Shown here piece after piece: positions 1-13,330 of a stretch of DNA of 64,000 nucleotides. The notes beneath the pieces are model-generated. The model had not been told where the DNA came from. It saw nothing but the letters and a program-made list of their open reading frames with translations, and searched no databases. Source of the DNA: Casuarius casuarius (taxonomy: Eukaryota > Chordata > Aves > Casuariiformes > Casuariidae); the NCBI GenBank assembly GCA_003342895.1, contig PTFA01000056.1, forward strand, positions 372,001 through 436,000, read 5' to 3'. A program made the translations under genes and the position numbers. How positions within the stretch are numbered: the first letter of the stretch is position 1; every line of letters starts with the position of its first letter.

Positions 1-3000
1 TGCTCACGTGTGAGTCAAAATGAAATCCAGAGTATGGATGTTCATTTTAAGGAACATTATACAATGTATGACTGATTCAGTCCATACATTTTTGGACTTG
101 CACAAAACATTTATTCTGTCTTCATAAAAATCCAAAAATACACCCTTACCTACCTTTTCTAGTGTCACCTTCCAGAGAAGAGCAATAAGCTTAATCTTAA
201 ATTTTTACCAAAAAAAAGTGTACATACATATCTCTGCAAGCATAAGTTGTTCAGTGAACACAAGACATGTCATATATTGTATATATCTGTCTGGATAAGC
301 AGGGGGAATTGAGGTGAAAGCTGATTACGAAAGATATCTGACAACAACTCAATTTTCTGGGAAGCTTACATGAAAGGAGCAGCAAGCCAGTAAACAATTT
401 CTTTGCTTTTAAGATGTTTTTAAATTACAAGACAATTGCCTTGGCTGACCTTTGAGGGATTTTTTGGTAGCTTGCCCATGAAAATATAGGAACAGTTAGT
501 GCAAGTAACTGGACAATACTTTTCTGAAAATTATAACTTGAGGACCCAGTTGTGTTTCTACACATGACCAACATAAAATTACTTAAAGAATCAGGTATTT
601 ATTTTCTTGATTATTTCTCTTGAGTGAGTGTCCTCCCACGGCATTCCTCTCCCTGCTGATGGGGAGCTAGTGTATTTCAGTAACCCTGTGGAAAAATATA
701 ATCTAACCTTTGTTAATAATATATAAATGAGGAGCATTCTGCATTTTTGCCAGAGTTCATTGGCTCTGTAGTGACTAGGCAAAACTCAGTAACTTTGTAT
801 TTTTATGTGGATATACTTGCATGCAGCAAACTTCGTAGATATTCTTTTTTAAGGAATAAACTTCCCACAATTATGAATTTGGTGGCTTTTATGCATTTCT
901 TGACAACGTAATCAATGTTTCATCCAGTTTTCTTTTTAGTTAGAAATGGTGCCATTTAAAAGAAAAAGTAAAAAAAAATGAAAAAGAGCAGATCTGAGGT
1001 CTGGATTCAAACACCATTTTCTCTGGGGTAAAGATGAGGAAAGACACAGCATCTGAGAGACAGCTATGCTATCACTTGTGGAGAAAAGGGCTACTCTTGC
1101 TAGACTCTCCCAGTATAACTGTTAACAGTCTTCTTTAGTCTTAATCTCTCACAGTGTAGAAATTGAATGCCTGTATGTAAACAAAGTGTGGGTTATTTTT
1201 CTCATGCATCCTCCTCTCTTGCACATTCTTTATTTCATTTCCTTTCTTTTTCTTTTTTTAATTTCCCTTATTTCTTTACAGTCCTTCAGTTCTACTAGTC
1301 CATTTAAGGAAGTTTGTAATAGTCTCTTTGTGCACATTTATCACTACTACAAGTGTTTTTTTATTTCCTTTTTTAAAAATCTACCTCTGTTAAAAGAAAA
1401 GCCTGAATGCTCTTCTGTAGTCCAGCCTCCTAGAAGTGCTTCTGTATGCTGTGTGCTGGTGTGGTCCTTCCTGTGAAAAGAGTGGCAAGAGCTCTTAATG
1501 GTGGAGATCCTAACAGAGGAGCTGGGTCCTATGGCTTTTCTCTCCTGCAGTCCCATGGTGTTTGCTGCCAAAGGTGAGAAGGAGCATCAGCACTCCTGGA
1601 CTGAGCTTTGGCCATTCTTGGTAGGCGCTTTGCATCTCCAGAGATAAGACCAGTTGATGTAGGGAGTACCTGTTTCCTTTTCTGAAATGGCAAGCTGCAG
1701 CTTTTGTAGCAGGTCACTACCGAGGAGGTTGTCACACAGCTTCAGGTGGACGCCCATGACTTCAAGTGGACATCAAGTATTTCCATCCCGTATGATGTGG
1801 AAGCCTGCACAAACTGGGAAGTTGGCACTAGAGATTGGATACGAGGTCCCAGCAACATACACTGAGCTGAAAAATACCACAGTTATGTGGGGCAACATTT
1901 CCTTGGTTTGAGGCAGGTTAGTGGGAACTATTCTCTCTCTCTCTCTCTATCTCTCTATATTGTCTCACAGAGCTGGCTTTGATGCTCTTTCCAGAATTGC
2001 TCAACAAAAAGCTGTTTTTAATAAAAAAAGGTCAAGAAGCCCACTTCTGCAACACATATGTTCATTTATCGTTTTAACCAAGTTCTAAACATTCCAAACT
2101 GACTTTAAGATCTTAGAGCAGCGATCCCGAGCAGATTGCTTTGGTGATATGTCAGCTATGCTTACTTAAGCAAGAGCACGTACAAAATAGTTATTCAGGA
2201 ATCTGTTACAAAATTGGAAAGAATTGCTTTCTGAAGCAAATTTGCATTACATTTCCATTGTGAATCTTATTCAAAACAGCTAATTTTATTTCCTTAAAGA
2301 AATAAAATTTCCTATGCATATTTGTCACAAAACAGACATTTTCCCCTCAAAATTCCAGATTAAAACCACTACTAATAAGGCGTAAGTGAAAAAAAATTTA
2401 GCTAAAATTGTTTTTCTTTCCGTTGAAGGACAGAACTCAAATATTAGTACGTGGAGTTTTGTGAACTAGGTTTCTGTCAGAGATTTGACTCCGACTGCTA
2501 GGGGCTGGGTAGTTAACTGTTTTTAATCATATTATTTTTACAACTTGTGTCAGCATTGCCTAGAGCTACAGAAAGCTGCTCGGTATGGTAGAAATTCCGA
2601 TTCAAATAGATGACAATAAGTATAAAATGTAAACAAAACTACACAAACATGCAGTTAGAGACAAAGGAGAGGGACAAGGGTAAACGCTCTCTTACCTGCT
2701 GCCCCCTAACCTGTCAATGAAGAAGGGGAAAACGTATGCAATATGGGCATCACTAATGGATAGAAGTGCGTATGATTTACAGAACCAAAGGTGAAGGGAG
2801 GGGTGGCGGTGGGGGAACATGGTAATGGGGAAGACAAGAAAGCCAGAACCCAGCTGCTGGGTAACCATGGGCAACTGCACAGGCTCAGAGGGAATTTCAA
2901 AGGTGCCAGCACAACTGTCTTTGGGGTCTGCCAAGGAGCCAGATGCTGGTGCTGAGTGAATATTTCAGACTGTTTGCCATACTATTTTCAGAATTCTACC

Positions 3001-3191
3001 TGATCATCTTCCCATCCTCTTTGGAAAACCCTGTGGTGTGTTAATTACCAACTTTGTAAAAAATAAAAAAATCCCCTGCAAGCTTAGTGACTTTACAGAA
3101 CTTTTGCCTCGACACAAGACAAAACATGCTAGACTAGCCAAAAAAATAGAAGTACGCTGTTACAACGGGTGTGTTAAAATTCACGGTCACT
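1..3191. other. Noncoding stretch, no gene recognised
   Basis: AT-rich DNA with short chance ORFs only. A CT-rich microsatellite lies at 1932-1960. The part from about 1590 to 1915 is less AT-rich and can be read without stops for a few dozen codons in more than one frame, but no splice-bounded exon, domain or protein family could be recognised there. Confidence 0.6.
1932..1960. repeat. (CT)n microsatellite, interrupted
   Basis: A run of CT dinucleotides with two TAT interruptions is visible directly. It is an ordinary simple repeat. Confidence 0.9.
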
Positions 3192-3217
3192 ATGAATGTT
3201 ACATATGTAACATTCAT
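3192..3217. repeat. Perfect 26-bp palindrome
   Basis: The two 13-base halves are exact reverse complements with no spacer, centred between 3204 and 3205. The core reads TTACATATGTAA, which resembles a bZIP-type dyad, although the whole palindrome is longer than a normal factor site. The next outward pair (3191/3218) is T-G, so the perfect symmetry ends there. Function is unknown. It could arise by inverted duplication or template switching, or be a strong dyad binding site. Confidence 0.95.
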
Positions 3218-3999
3218 GGTCTCTCTGATTAAAAATGAAGCTCCTTTCTGTAAACCCCAGGGATTTTAATTAAGCAGAAGGAAGATCTTATCTGGAGCTA
3301 CTAAAGGCCACAGCTGGTGTTTCTAACAGAAGAGCTGTATGGCCTGTGACTTTTCTTTCCTTACTTCTCATTTACAGTGAGGCAACATATATCTGCTCAA
3401 TCTTCCCTTCTTTTGAAAACTGTATGACCACTTAAGAAATATGAGTGTCTTGTAATAATTCGTGGTTAAGTTGTTGTGATGAGAAGGGTAAACTGAAGGT
3501 ATAGATTTGCAATCTGTAGAGGCCTGTCTGCTGATTAGATATAACTGTGTTTTTATTTCCTTCTCTTCCAGATTAGGGGATATAAAAGCAGTCACCTGTC
3601 AACCCAATCCAGCAATGAAATTCAGCAGCCTATTGTCCCAATCACTGCTTTCAATCACTCTAAACGGTCTCCAGAGACAATCATTATTATAGGACATGTT
3701 CCTAAGAGTAGATAAATGGAGCTCAACCTGCCAGCCTGCATAGGGAAAGATGGACAGTCTTGGCCAAAAATATGAAAGGGCCTGGAGCTTTATTGACATT
3801 TACATCAAAAATAGTTAGCAATGAAAGCAGCTGTTGTGGAGAGCTTTCACCACAACGTGTTTGGAATATGCTGTGAATTGAAATACAGACCTCCTGACAA
3901 GCAATTTACCTTCTGTCATTCTCCATGTGCTTGCAGCATTACTGGGTACTTGCTGTGATAGCCCACTTAAAGCTGCACATGTGTACAGTTTGGATGAAA
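3218..3999. other. Noncoding stretch, nothing recognised
   Basis: Several overlapping short ORFs occur on both strands, but none has codon bias, splice context or a recognisable domain. I see no repeat here. Confidence 0.5.
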
Positions 4000-4480
4000 G
4001 ATTAACTGCAATTTGAGGCAGGAAGTAACGAATTGTGGAGTGTCATTCATAATGGCCGACATTGTCATCTGCAGGGTGACACCACAGCAAGAAGGTGCCT
4101 CTGTTGTGACTAGCTTATAGATTCAGATGTCATTCATTCTAATGAAGATCTGCCTACAATTCTAATAAGCAGAGTGTGAGACAGCTCAGGATTATAAGCA
4201 TTAATCTGCCTTGTTTGTTGACATTAACATGATGACTAAAATGCCATTATGCAAGAAATTCTTTCGAAAGCTATTAAAAAGGGGCAATCTTAATATGAGT
4301 ATTACAGCCCAGAACAAAAGATGTGCCAGGAGTTAATTTCCATGTTTACTCTTGTCATTTTCTACTCTGCATTGATTTTTTTCTCCTCTAAATAACTTAC
4401 ACTGCACAAAAGTTTTTGATGTTCCATGAATATACTAGCATTTATTGTGGCCAAAATACAACCCACATGCTGGTTTACCC
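4000..4480. promoter_or_regulatory. Candidate conserved noncoding element
   Basis: The block is AT-rich, has no simple repeats, and is dense in TAAT/ATTA homeodomain-type cores and in short words such as CATTCATAATGG and CAGCATTAATCTG-like stretches. Such composition is typical of deeply conserved vertebrate developmental enhancers. This is inferred from the texture only; conservation was not measured. It contains no long ORF. Confidence 0.3.
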
Positions 4481-7400
4481 ATATGCAAAAGGTAAATCCA
4501 TTAACCCCCCGGTGCTGATGGCAGGCTAAGCTAAATAGAAATAATAATACGATACATATTTAGCTGGTATTTTGTGAGAATAACAAACCCAAATCATGCC
4601 AAACACACTTAAAAGGAAGACTTATGACAATATTTAATTCAAATAATTGACCTAATATGTAAACAGATTGGATTTTCTTCTCAGCCAAACAAATAAGCCA
4701 TTTTCAAACTGATGTGGTACTCTTGACTATGGGGTCAATGGAGAACTGCCAAGGCTGATTTTTCTATAGAAATCAAGACTCTTATAAGTCATTATCAAAT
4801 GGAATTTAAATAAGTCTATGTCTAAATCTCTGTTTAAAGAGGGCTAGAAGGAGGATATTAAGGATTTTGATTTCTATCCTTGCATTAGTGGATGACATAC
4901 ATAAAAATGGATTTTCGTGAGTGTCTTTGCAGTTGAGCTTAAATATCATTTGCTGTCTCAGAACTGTATTCACTAGCAGAATCAGCAAGGGAGTATATTG
5001 AGATATAGGATAAATTGTTTTCTTTCTAGATGCACCTCAGAGACTAAGGGGACAGGTTTTAAAAGAAAGTGACGCAGATGGGAGAACTCTATTGCACTCG
5101 TAGATGCCTCATTATCTTTTTTTAAGTTCTTGAAACCAAATTGAAAATTCTTAATTTTTAATTCACGTAACACATATTTCGGCAGAATATAAATATCTTT
5201 TGCTGTCTGGATATGGGCCAAATTATACTCAGCAGTAGAAGATTTGGGTTGGGGATAGGTTAGTGGAAGATCTTCTGAAAAGGTTAATCAAAAATCTAGT
5301 GACAGCTGTTATCTTTGTTATGTGTCAGTGGAGAACAACATAAAGGATTTATCTTGACATGTCTTTGCCTACATAGCAACGGAGGCAGGTGGGGCAGTTT
5401 AAAAACAAGTGAGGCCCTGAGAGACCTGCTTTTCCAAGCACTGGATCTTCTTAGTCTTTTACATCTCTGCAAAACTGACGATCTTAAATACCCACATCTA
5501 CAAGAGTCCAGCAAAGAAGGAGAGGGAGGGAAATCTATGATGTGTAGGACCACTGTAGACTGCCTCTATTCAGAGAAAGGGTGTGGGAGCCGTATTTGTT
5601 TTGCACCGTGAGCTGATGGTTCTTTTGGATACCACCAGAAAGGCACAAATGCTCTTTCTCAAGAAAGATTTTATTAATATCCCAGAAAAGGTGATAGCAG
5701 ATTATAAAATCTTATATACCTTCTGATGCTGGGAACCCTGAGTTGACATGACATTGGATGGACCTCCAGTCAGTCCACAGCACACTGTGCAAATCCTGTC
5801 TGTGGTGATGTTCACCGATATTGTGGTCTTTAGAATTTTTATAGGATTTTGTGAGAAGTACTGTGGAGTAGAAGGAAAACATGTTGCTTCACTTCTAGAT
5901 AAAGACAAGGACATGCCAGCAACATTACTGCTGATGCCAAGGGGATGCCGCCTCCAGGCTCCTCTGTTACAATTAGTTGGCTAAGTTTATCCTACGCCAA
6001 GGGATATGTGCAGCACAATACAGTCCTGAAGGTCAAATGATATGTGCAGTATGGTATGGCACAGTACGTGCCTGTACCTACTCAGATCAGATTGTTATGT
6101 GGACCACTAATTCCTCCATGTACAACAGTCTTCTGGTTAAGGCCATTATAGCATTGTAATTCCATGAGACAGAGAGTGAAATCTATATGCTACAGGAAAA
6201 CTAGAAAGGGATTTTCTTTTTCCTTCTCACAAGAGCTCTTTTTACTACTTAGCCATGGAGCCTTGAGGTAGGTCCTTTTGCTAGACTAGCCTCAGCATGT
6301 CTGAAAGGGAAACTAAAGTTGCCAAAGCGTGCCTTTGTTCCACAAGAGATCCCGCTTCTTTCGGGAGGGAAAAGCAGTGCCCTTCTAAACTGAAAGATGG
6401 GTTGGCAATTTTTGTCAGAACTATATTTTTTTCCTATAGGATAAGTCCAGTATTGCAGCTAAAAAATTTTGGCAGCTACAAAAGCGGCAGGCCTTCAGAC
6501 TGAGAAGCCACTGGACTCCAAATGTGGTAAGTTAAATGTCTCGGGCTGGTGTTCAGAAAGGGCACCGCACAAAGTAGGCAGCTGCCTAAAGTCAGCAGGG
6601 TCATTGTGCAACATGTTAAAGCCAGACAAATAAGGGAATACCAGTGACAGGAATAACATTTAACATCAGCTTACAGAAATCTCATGTGAAAGTGGGGCTT
6701 AGCCTCTTTTTTGCAAGTGGCTGAGCAGGGTGCTTTTTTTTTTTTAATGATAGTTCCTGTAAGAGGTGGCAGTTCTTCCTTCCTGCCTGCCTGTGGTTAG
6801 AGCAGAAGCTGGCATGTGGGAGGCTCAGGTTCATTATACTTGCTCAGTCTGGAGGATTCCCAGATTCACCTGGGTTCTGCAAGGGTCTCGATTTTAGTGT
6901 GGGGTCCAAATCTCACTGTGGATGCATGTGACCTCCCTTAGCAGGTGAAAGCATCATTTAGGAGAAGGTTGTGCAGGGGCTAAAAAAATTTCCTTGTGCC
7001 AGGAAACAGCAGGAGGGCAATGAGAAAAACTGGGGGTCTGTGCCCCCGTCCCCTGTTCTCTCCATGGGCTATGCTCTGAGGGCCAAAGCACAAGGCTTCA
7101 TTCACACAGAGGCATCCCACATGGCTCACTGTCCTCTGCTTCCCTCCATGGTGTGATCCTCCAGCGCAGCACTATCAGGCAGTCCCCACTGGCTGTTTCA
7201 GCTGGGTTGGACTTCTGGTCCAGTTAGCAGTAACTTCTTAACATATTTCTGAGTAGGGATATGCTCAGTCCCAAGGGGGACATACCTCAGAGAGCAGCTG
7301 TTTCCTGCTCTCTGTATTCCCTGCACCAGCTGCACATCTCCAGAGCACCAGACTCACAGTATCTTGCATGGTGTCTGCACAGTGGGCTGAATTAGTACAC

Positions 7401-8180
7401 TACCAAATCATTCTCTTGCCCTGTTTAAATGGACTGCTTTTCCTTTTTTACCTTTAGTCAGGAAGATGAGGATAGCACACAATTCAAATTTCAAGTCCTT
7501 CTAGGTCCTGAGAAAATTGTTCTCTTGCAAAACCATGCTATGGTCCTTTATGTTGGCATTTGGCCATCATATGGAAGTATCATAGAAGTAAATAGGAAAT
7601 GCTGATTGTAAGGGGACATATAGACCTTCTCAAAACTAACTGAATTAGATAGCCATGAGGATTATTCCAGCCTTTAGAAACCTTGCTTAGCCTGCATCTA
7701 AACTGATATGTGGGTGCATGCCTCAGCATACCTCAGGGTTCTGATCTTCTGACCAGAGGAAGTGGTTGGAAGCACCATGTGTATTTTGCCCAGCCTCTGG
7801 ACACAGGTAGCCTTTCCATGAAAAAAAAAAAAATCTGGAAATGGGATGTAGAGAAGAGACCGATAAAATCCCTGAATCTCACCATACATATATACCAGCA
7901 TAGTCTTGGAAACTGTCCAGAATGCCACAACGTAGGTAGAGCCCTGTGGACCCCAGAGCCTGTATCACTCGATGTAATAGCAGGCTCAATCCAAACCCAC
8001 TGGCCCCTCAAACAATGGGATTTTGATTCAATGGAGATGGGGACAATAGATTCAAATGCTATAGTTGTCCAGAAGGAATTTTCAATTCCTGTGAATATTT
8101 TTGGGAATAAAATGTAGGAATGTTTGTTTGGACTTTATTTATCACAAGTTTGTAATCAAAAAGATTTTTGAAACAAGCGT
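4481..8180. other. Noncoding stretch, no gene recognised
   Basis: The stretch holds only short ORFs. A reading frame at 5748-5984 (78 codons) has a hydrophobic, protein-like middle part, and one at 7710-8117 (135 codons) is long for the region. Neither has a recognisable family, convincing splice sites or a start context that separates it from chance. A poly-T run lies near 6734-6745. No clear interspersed repeat was seen. Confidence 0.5.
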
Positions 8181-8212
8181 GTATGTATGTGTGTTTGTTT
8201 GTTTGTTTGTTT
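8181..8212. repeat. (GTAT)n/(TTTG)n simple repeat
   Basis: GTAT units followed by about five TTTG units are visible directly. It is a short tetranucleotide microsatellite. Confidence 0.9.
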
Positions 8213-8794
8213 CCAATGAAACATTTTGACAACTGAAAACATATTGAGATACATGGGATAAAACGGTTCCTTGCTGGGAAGAGGTTTTGTTCTTGACACA
8301 TATATATATCTTTCTGATGGAATCCCTCTGTTGAGAAATGTCCAGAAGCTCTACCTTCAGAATGATGCAGACCTCATTGAGTCTGCAAGAACTGGGTCCT
8401 CAATGGCCTTCTAATTCTAGATTTTGAGAGTGAAAATGTGGCTAATATATTACAGATTTCTAGAAATGTGAGCTAATTCTTTGCAGCTAACTATGGATTT
8501 GGGGGGGATAAATGTCCCACAGATAAGACTGACTGAAGAGATATGAATAGGTAAGTAGTGTCTGAATTGTTGATTAGTTTTCATATTTAAAATCAGAGAA
8601 AGGAACATCTCTATAAGGAGAAGAAATATGACTGTTAAAAGCATGAGGAGAGTTTGAAAGAGAAATGAAAGACCTGAGAGAGGAGAATCTTTTAATATAA
8701 AAACAGATTAAAGAACAGAGTATCCATTTTTATTGTATATATTTTTGTAGAATATCTATGTATTGAAAATACACAGTATTTTCAACTGACAAGA

Positions 8795-8965
8795 GTTTCA
8801 GCTGTGTTTTGAATTAATTGGCTGATTAAAAACATTGCATTTTCAAAGCAAATTCTGATGCTTTACAATTTTCACAGAGCTTGGCAAAATTTCCAACAGA
8901 TCACTTGTGCCTTTAATTAGACCTTGTGCTGGGAAGCAGCTGACTGTGACATTAGGGGTCAAGAT
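8795..8965. promoter_or_regulatory. Candidate conserved noncoding element
   Basis: This compact AT-rich block contains AATTAATTGGCTGATTAAAA, a TTTAATTAGA word and a CAGCTG E-box, with no simple repeats and no ORF. It has the look of a homeodomain and bHLH enhancer core. The call rests on composition only. Confidence 0.3.
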
Positions 8966-11384
8966 GGAACATCTTATTTATTTTGGTCTTCTTGACATGC
9001 ATTATGAGTGTAACTTCTGTTTTAACACAAAAAGAGAATAATACTGGGTTGTTGGACTGCTGGGGAACTGCTATTCGGGGAGGAAGAGTATGTGATTGCC
9101 TGAGAAGTTTTCCTTTCATTCTAGGAGTAGATCAGAAAAACAAACAAACAACAACAACAACAAAAAACCCAAAGCCCCGTGATTCTGAATGGCCAATCAT
9201 CAAAACTTCTTGCACAGTTAAGGGAAGTAGCTGGAGAAGTTCTCCTGGTGTTCAGGCTGATCTGGCAGAAATTCTGCAAGGATTTTCAGTCTGTACTTTG
9301 ACTTTTTCACATACGAGAACAGTACTGGCCATAGTAATGGAAGTGAAGAATATGTAAAATAGTTACTCCAAATACCAGAGAGTTGAAAATCATTTATTTT
9401 CCCACAAGAAGAAGCCAATGAATACACTGGAGGATTTTTTTTTTTCTCTTTGCAGATTGTTTAATCTTCAGCTAGAGTTATGTAGGCTTATTTATAACTC
9501 AGAAGCTGGACATACTTTTGCCTTTTCTAACACTGCCATTAAACAGTAACACTATCTGGCAGCAACAAACAGTGCAAAATAAGTCTAAGATTATCCGACA
9601 GCACACACAGCTGAGAACATTCAAAACCAGCTGGCAAATGTTTGGAGTTCCTCCAGATTCCCATAGAGTTGTCTTCCGCATGGCAGACAAAGGGAACAAA
9701 TGTAGTACAAGGGGCCAAAGATCCCTGGTTTTCTCCCATCCTTTGCTCTAGTCATCTAACTGATTATTGGGTGATCTTTGCTAAAAAAAAAGGAATTTTC
9801 TCTCTTTAATCCCTGGAAGTTTGCTGAACTTGAGCAAGTGATATAAAAAAGCTTTAAAAAACAATGTCCATGAGAACAGTGTGTGGTGGAAAAGAAACAT
9901 TCTTCCTACGTATCTAAACAAAACATTGCAAATGAGTTACATTATGGATGATTTTCCTTCATTCTGCTTGAAGGGTCATGCAAAATCACTCCTCCAGAAC
10001 CTGAAGTCTTGGCTTTTTGCCATCAGAAAAATCCAGACTCGGAAGACAAATCCTTAAGCAAAGGACTTCTCTCCTTCATACAGCTGTTGCAGGGCAAGAA
10101 AAGACTTCAGACAGACATTGCCTGACATTAAAACCTGCTTATCTGCCTAGTGGCTTGTAGTATCTGCTTGATACACAGATAGAGATGTCCACATGCTTGC
10201 CGTTCTTTTAAGATTATCCATTGCTTGTAGCTGAAATCCAAACAAGCAAATAGAAGATGAAAAATCTGCTTACCCCAAACACAACCTCTACCCAGCTACA
10301 ATCCCCCTTTCTGAAGTTTGCCTGTGCTGCTGGCAGCAGTTGGCCTGCCTGTGCGACCTAAGTAAAACAAAAAAATTGGGAATGTTGTATTATTATGAAT
10401 TTCTACTATTTGTCCTCAAAGTGGGGTATGTTTTGAACACAAGCACAGCTATTTGTCACAGATGCAAGATGGAGCAGCTCCCCAGCCCCACTAAGGTCCT
10501 AGCACAGACCTGGGAGCTGTTGGGATCACATCCCACAATACAGGCTTGTCTTATCAGGTGTTGTGAGCTACTGCCACTTAGTAGACAGTATTTTTCTTCT
10601 GTGAGTGGCTACACGTGTATGTCATTTTCTAGTAAGCTCAGCTGTGAGGAGATGTTGCTCATGAGGGAAGGCAAAGTCTTGCTTGCAGCTCTTGAGCTTA
10701 GCACTTTAAAGCAGAGAGGCAAAAAGTTCCCTGGTCATGGTGGCTCTGGGAAGAGTTATGTCATCTAGCATGGCTGAAGGACCTCTGTGTAGGTCATCCA
10801 TGCCCCTTGCTGAAGGTGTTGTGGAAAGAAGTTGCTTATTCCTGGTGGGGTGATACTCCATCTACGAGATGTAGGGAGAAAAAAAGGGAACTTCTTGGTC
10901 CTGTGCTGCTATTCTTTGACCTCTAGGTATGATCAAGGAGCTGTGTCATAGCATCTCCACAGACAAAAACTCTGAGAAGAGCTGTGCATTGCAAGATGGA
11001 GGAAAATCAATGCTGTTGCTTAGTATTTGCACTATGGTAGCATTTGGGAGCCTAAGTCAGCCTCAGAACACTCTTTGGCCTTTATCCTATCTATCTGCTG
11101 ACAGAGCTCCTCTCTGTCTTTTAGCTTCTTAAAACTTTGTTTGCTTTTTTTCCTTTTCTTTCTCAGAGGCTCGTCACCTCTTTTTGTCTGGTTTCTAAAA
11201 ATCAGTAAAAAAAGCAGAAAAAGTATTTAATTTAATGGTCTTCCTAGATTTTATCTTGTGACGAAGTTGAAAGAAAACCTCCTGCTAGGGAAAATTTCTT
11301 TGATATCTTCTTTGTAATGGGAATAGTTTGACTAGTCTATGGTTTTTTGTTTCTTTTTAAAGGCATTTTTTGAATAAATAATTT
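8966..11384. other. Noncoding stretch, no gene recognised
   Basis: ORFs at 8983-9357 (124 codons) and 10340-10768 (142 codons) are the longest here. The first runs through a low-complexity AAC/ACA tract around 9137-9165, and neither resembles a known protein. No splice-bounded exon or transposon was recognised. Confidence 0.5.
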
Positions 11385-11510
11385 TCAGTTGGAATTTTTT
11401 GCTTGATTTTGTAATGACTTTGGGAGTACAGATTGCAACATTAACCTAGCCAATAGTTAATTACTCTTCGCTTTGCAAACATGTCTTCAGCTGACCTTGT
11501 AACTGGCCTG
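11385..11510. promoter_or_regulatory. Candidate conserved noncoding element
   Basis: A short block with GTTAATTACTC, TTTGCAAACATG and TGTAATGACTTT words, free of repeats, resembles other enhancer-like blocks in the window. Conservation has not been tested. Confidence 0.25.
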
Positions 11511-12954
11511 CCTCCATAGATAGGTAGGGGCTGTTTCATAGTGGGTATAAACTGCCCTAAGTCTGACTGGGGCGGGGGGAAGGCAGAGAAATGGGCAAGC
11601 GAAGAAGAGTTCTGGTTATAAATTTGGCTTCATTTTCAGGCTTTTATTCCAAGTTACAGATGCATGGACTGAAAGAAACCTGAGTGTAATGGAATCAGTC
11701 AGCTCCACTGTGGTATAATTTGATTACAGCTATAAATTGACAAGCCTTTAGGAATGAACCTTTTTAAGTGTACTATTGAATAAATAGCTGACAGTTTCTG
11801 ATATCTATTAGACAGCCATGGCAAAGGAGTTGCAGATCGCTGTGTTTTCACCCTAGTGAGAAGATGAAACCACAGAGCCTCTTACCAGGAGTAGCCCCCT
11901 CCTGCCCTGGCTTGTCATGTTTGCTGTGGCTTTCTGAGTTAGGCAGACAGGCCTGAACAGGAGCTGCCGATGGCAGAGGTCCAGCGGGACCCGGATCCTT
12001 CAAGAAGTGGTGCCTGTGATTCGGCATGTGCCACAGAAGGTGGGAAAGTCCTTGGGGTGCCCAGGCCTCGGTGCTTGACTGAGTGACCTGCTCTCAGCTG
12101 CCTTATCCTCCTCTTCCTCCTCTCCTCCCTTTCCCCCTGCCTGTATGTGTAGAAACTCCACTGTCCTCATCCCCTTCAATGCAGAATATCTGCGTTTCAG
12201 GCCCAGGATGTCTCTCCTAAGTCGAGAGCCTGTTTCCAGTCATAAGTGACTAATGATAGCAAAGGGAGGGGGCACGTAATCTATGTTTCAAAATCTAAAG
12301 TAAAGCTCGGAGATACGGGAAGTTGTGGTCATTTGAGCAAACAAACCTCGGAGTAGTAAGGAAAGTTCTGGGAGAAAATGAATGAACAAATAAACAAACA
12401 GAGTGCCAGTGTCAAGTTTTAAAATAAAAATTCAGCTGCTCCATAAAAACAGGAAGTCCTTAAAAAATGAAGAGAAAGAGGCATTTGTTTTCTGTATTCA
12501 GAAAACCAAGGGCTTGCTGAGATACTGAGAGCGGTGTCTGAGGCTGAGTAAGTTCATTTCCACTCACAGGGTACAAGAATATAGAAGTAGGTTTCTAATT
12601 TTCCCCTGGAGAGAGGGGGTTCACGCTTGTACGTTGAGTAAACCCCAGTGGACAAAAGACAGATTTGTACTTGGGTAATTCTGTGGTCAGAATCAAGTCT
12701 CAGTACTGCTTAGATCATTTCTATTTCCCTTCTTGTCCCTTGCTTCTTATTTTTTCCTTAATATTTCTGAACTGCAATACTTCTTAGTAGCAGGACTGAT
12801 TATGAACAATGCGAACTGTCTGAAAGGAATATGAAAAAGAAGAGGTATCTAGTAAGATGCAAAACCAAATAAATCTCTGTTTCTAGTTCAGGTTCAACAC
12901 AATTTGCTAGCTTCTCATTAATACAATAGAAAGACCGTGTTAGCACTAAGGTAC
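11511..12954. other. Noncoding stretch, nothing recognised
   Basis: The part from about 11860 to 12230 is more GC-rich and includes a pyrimidine-rich patch near 12105-12140, but there is no clear exon. No ORF here is long enough to consider. Confidence 0.5.
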
Positions 12955-13330
12955 TTCAAATTCTAGCTTTTTTGCAACAGAAATGACATATTTATATGCT
13001 TGTGCTTGTTTACTCATGAGAATAGCAAATAAAACTTTAAATTATAAAGTGTATTGTATTAAGAAATCCCAAAGAATCTCTTTAACAACATTTGCAAGTG
13101 TTTCCCTGTGAAGAAAAGTTTATGAAACATGTTTAAATATTTATGGAATGTTAAAAATGAGGCATTAATTGGCAAACAACTTAATTAAAATACTTTCTCG
13201 AGTAATTAGGAGCAAATACTTTCCTATCTGTTTTGCATGCCATTTGTCTTGTTCTCTGTTTGATAAAGCCTGCCTGTCAGTCAAACTTTGCTTCAGGTAA
13301 TTTTTTAGCTCTGTGGGGAAAATCTTCAAA
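12955..13330. promoter_or_regulatory. Candidate conserved noncoding element
   Basis: This is one of the strongest enhancer-like blocks by eye. It is AT-rich and complex, with GGCATTAATTGGCAAAC, ACTTAATTAAAA, CGAGTAATTAGG and CAAACTTTG words. These suggest clustered homeodomain, SOX and TCF/LEF-type cores. It lacks ORFs and repeats. The assignment is inference from texture. Confidence 0.35.

Noticed and set aside
1590..1915. Possible degenerate coding segment
   Set aside because: Readable in several frames but with an internal stop in the best one. No family, splice sites or retro-copy hallmarks were recognised.
5748..5984. 78-codon protein-like ORF
   Set aside because: Plausible composition but no recognised domain, no Kozak or splice support, and length within chance expectation for 64 kb.
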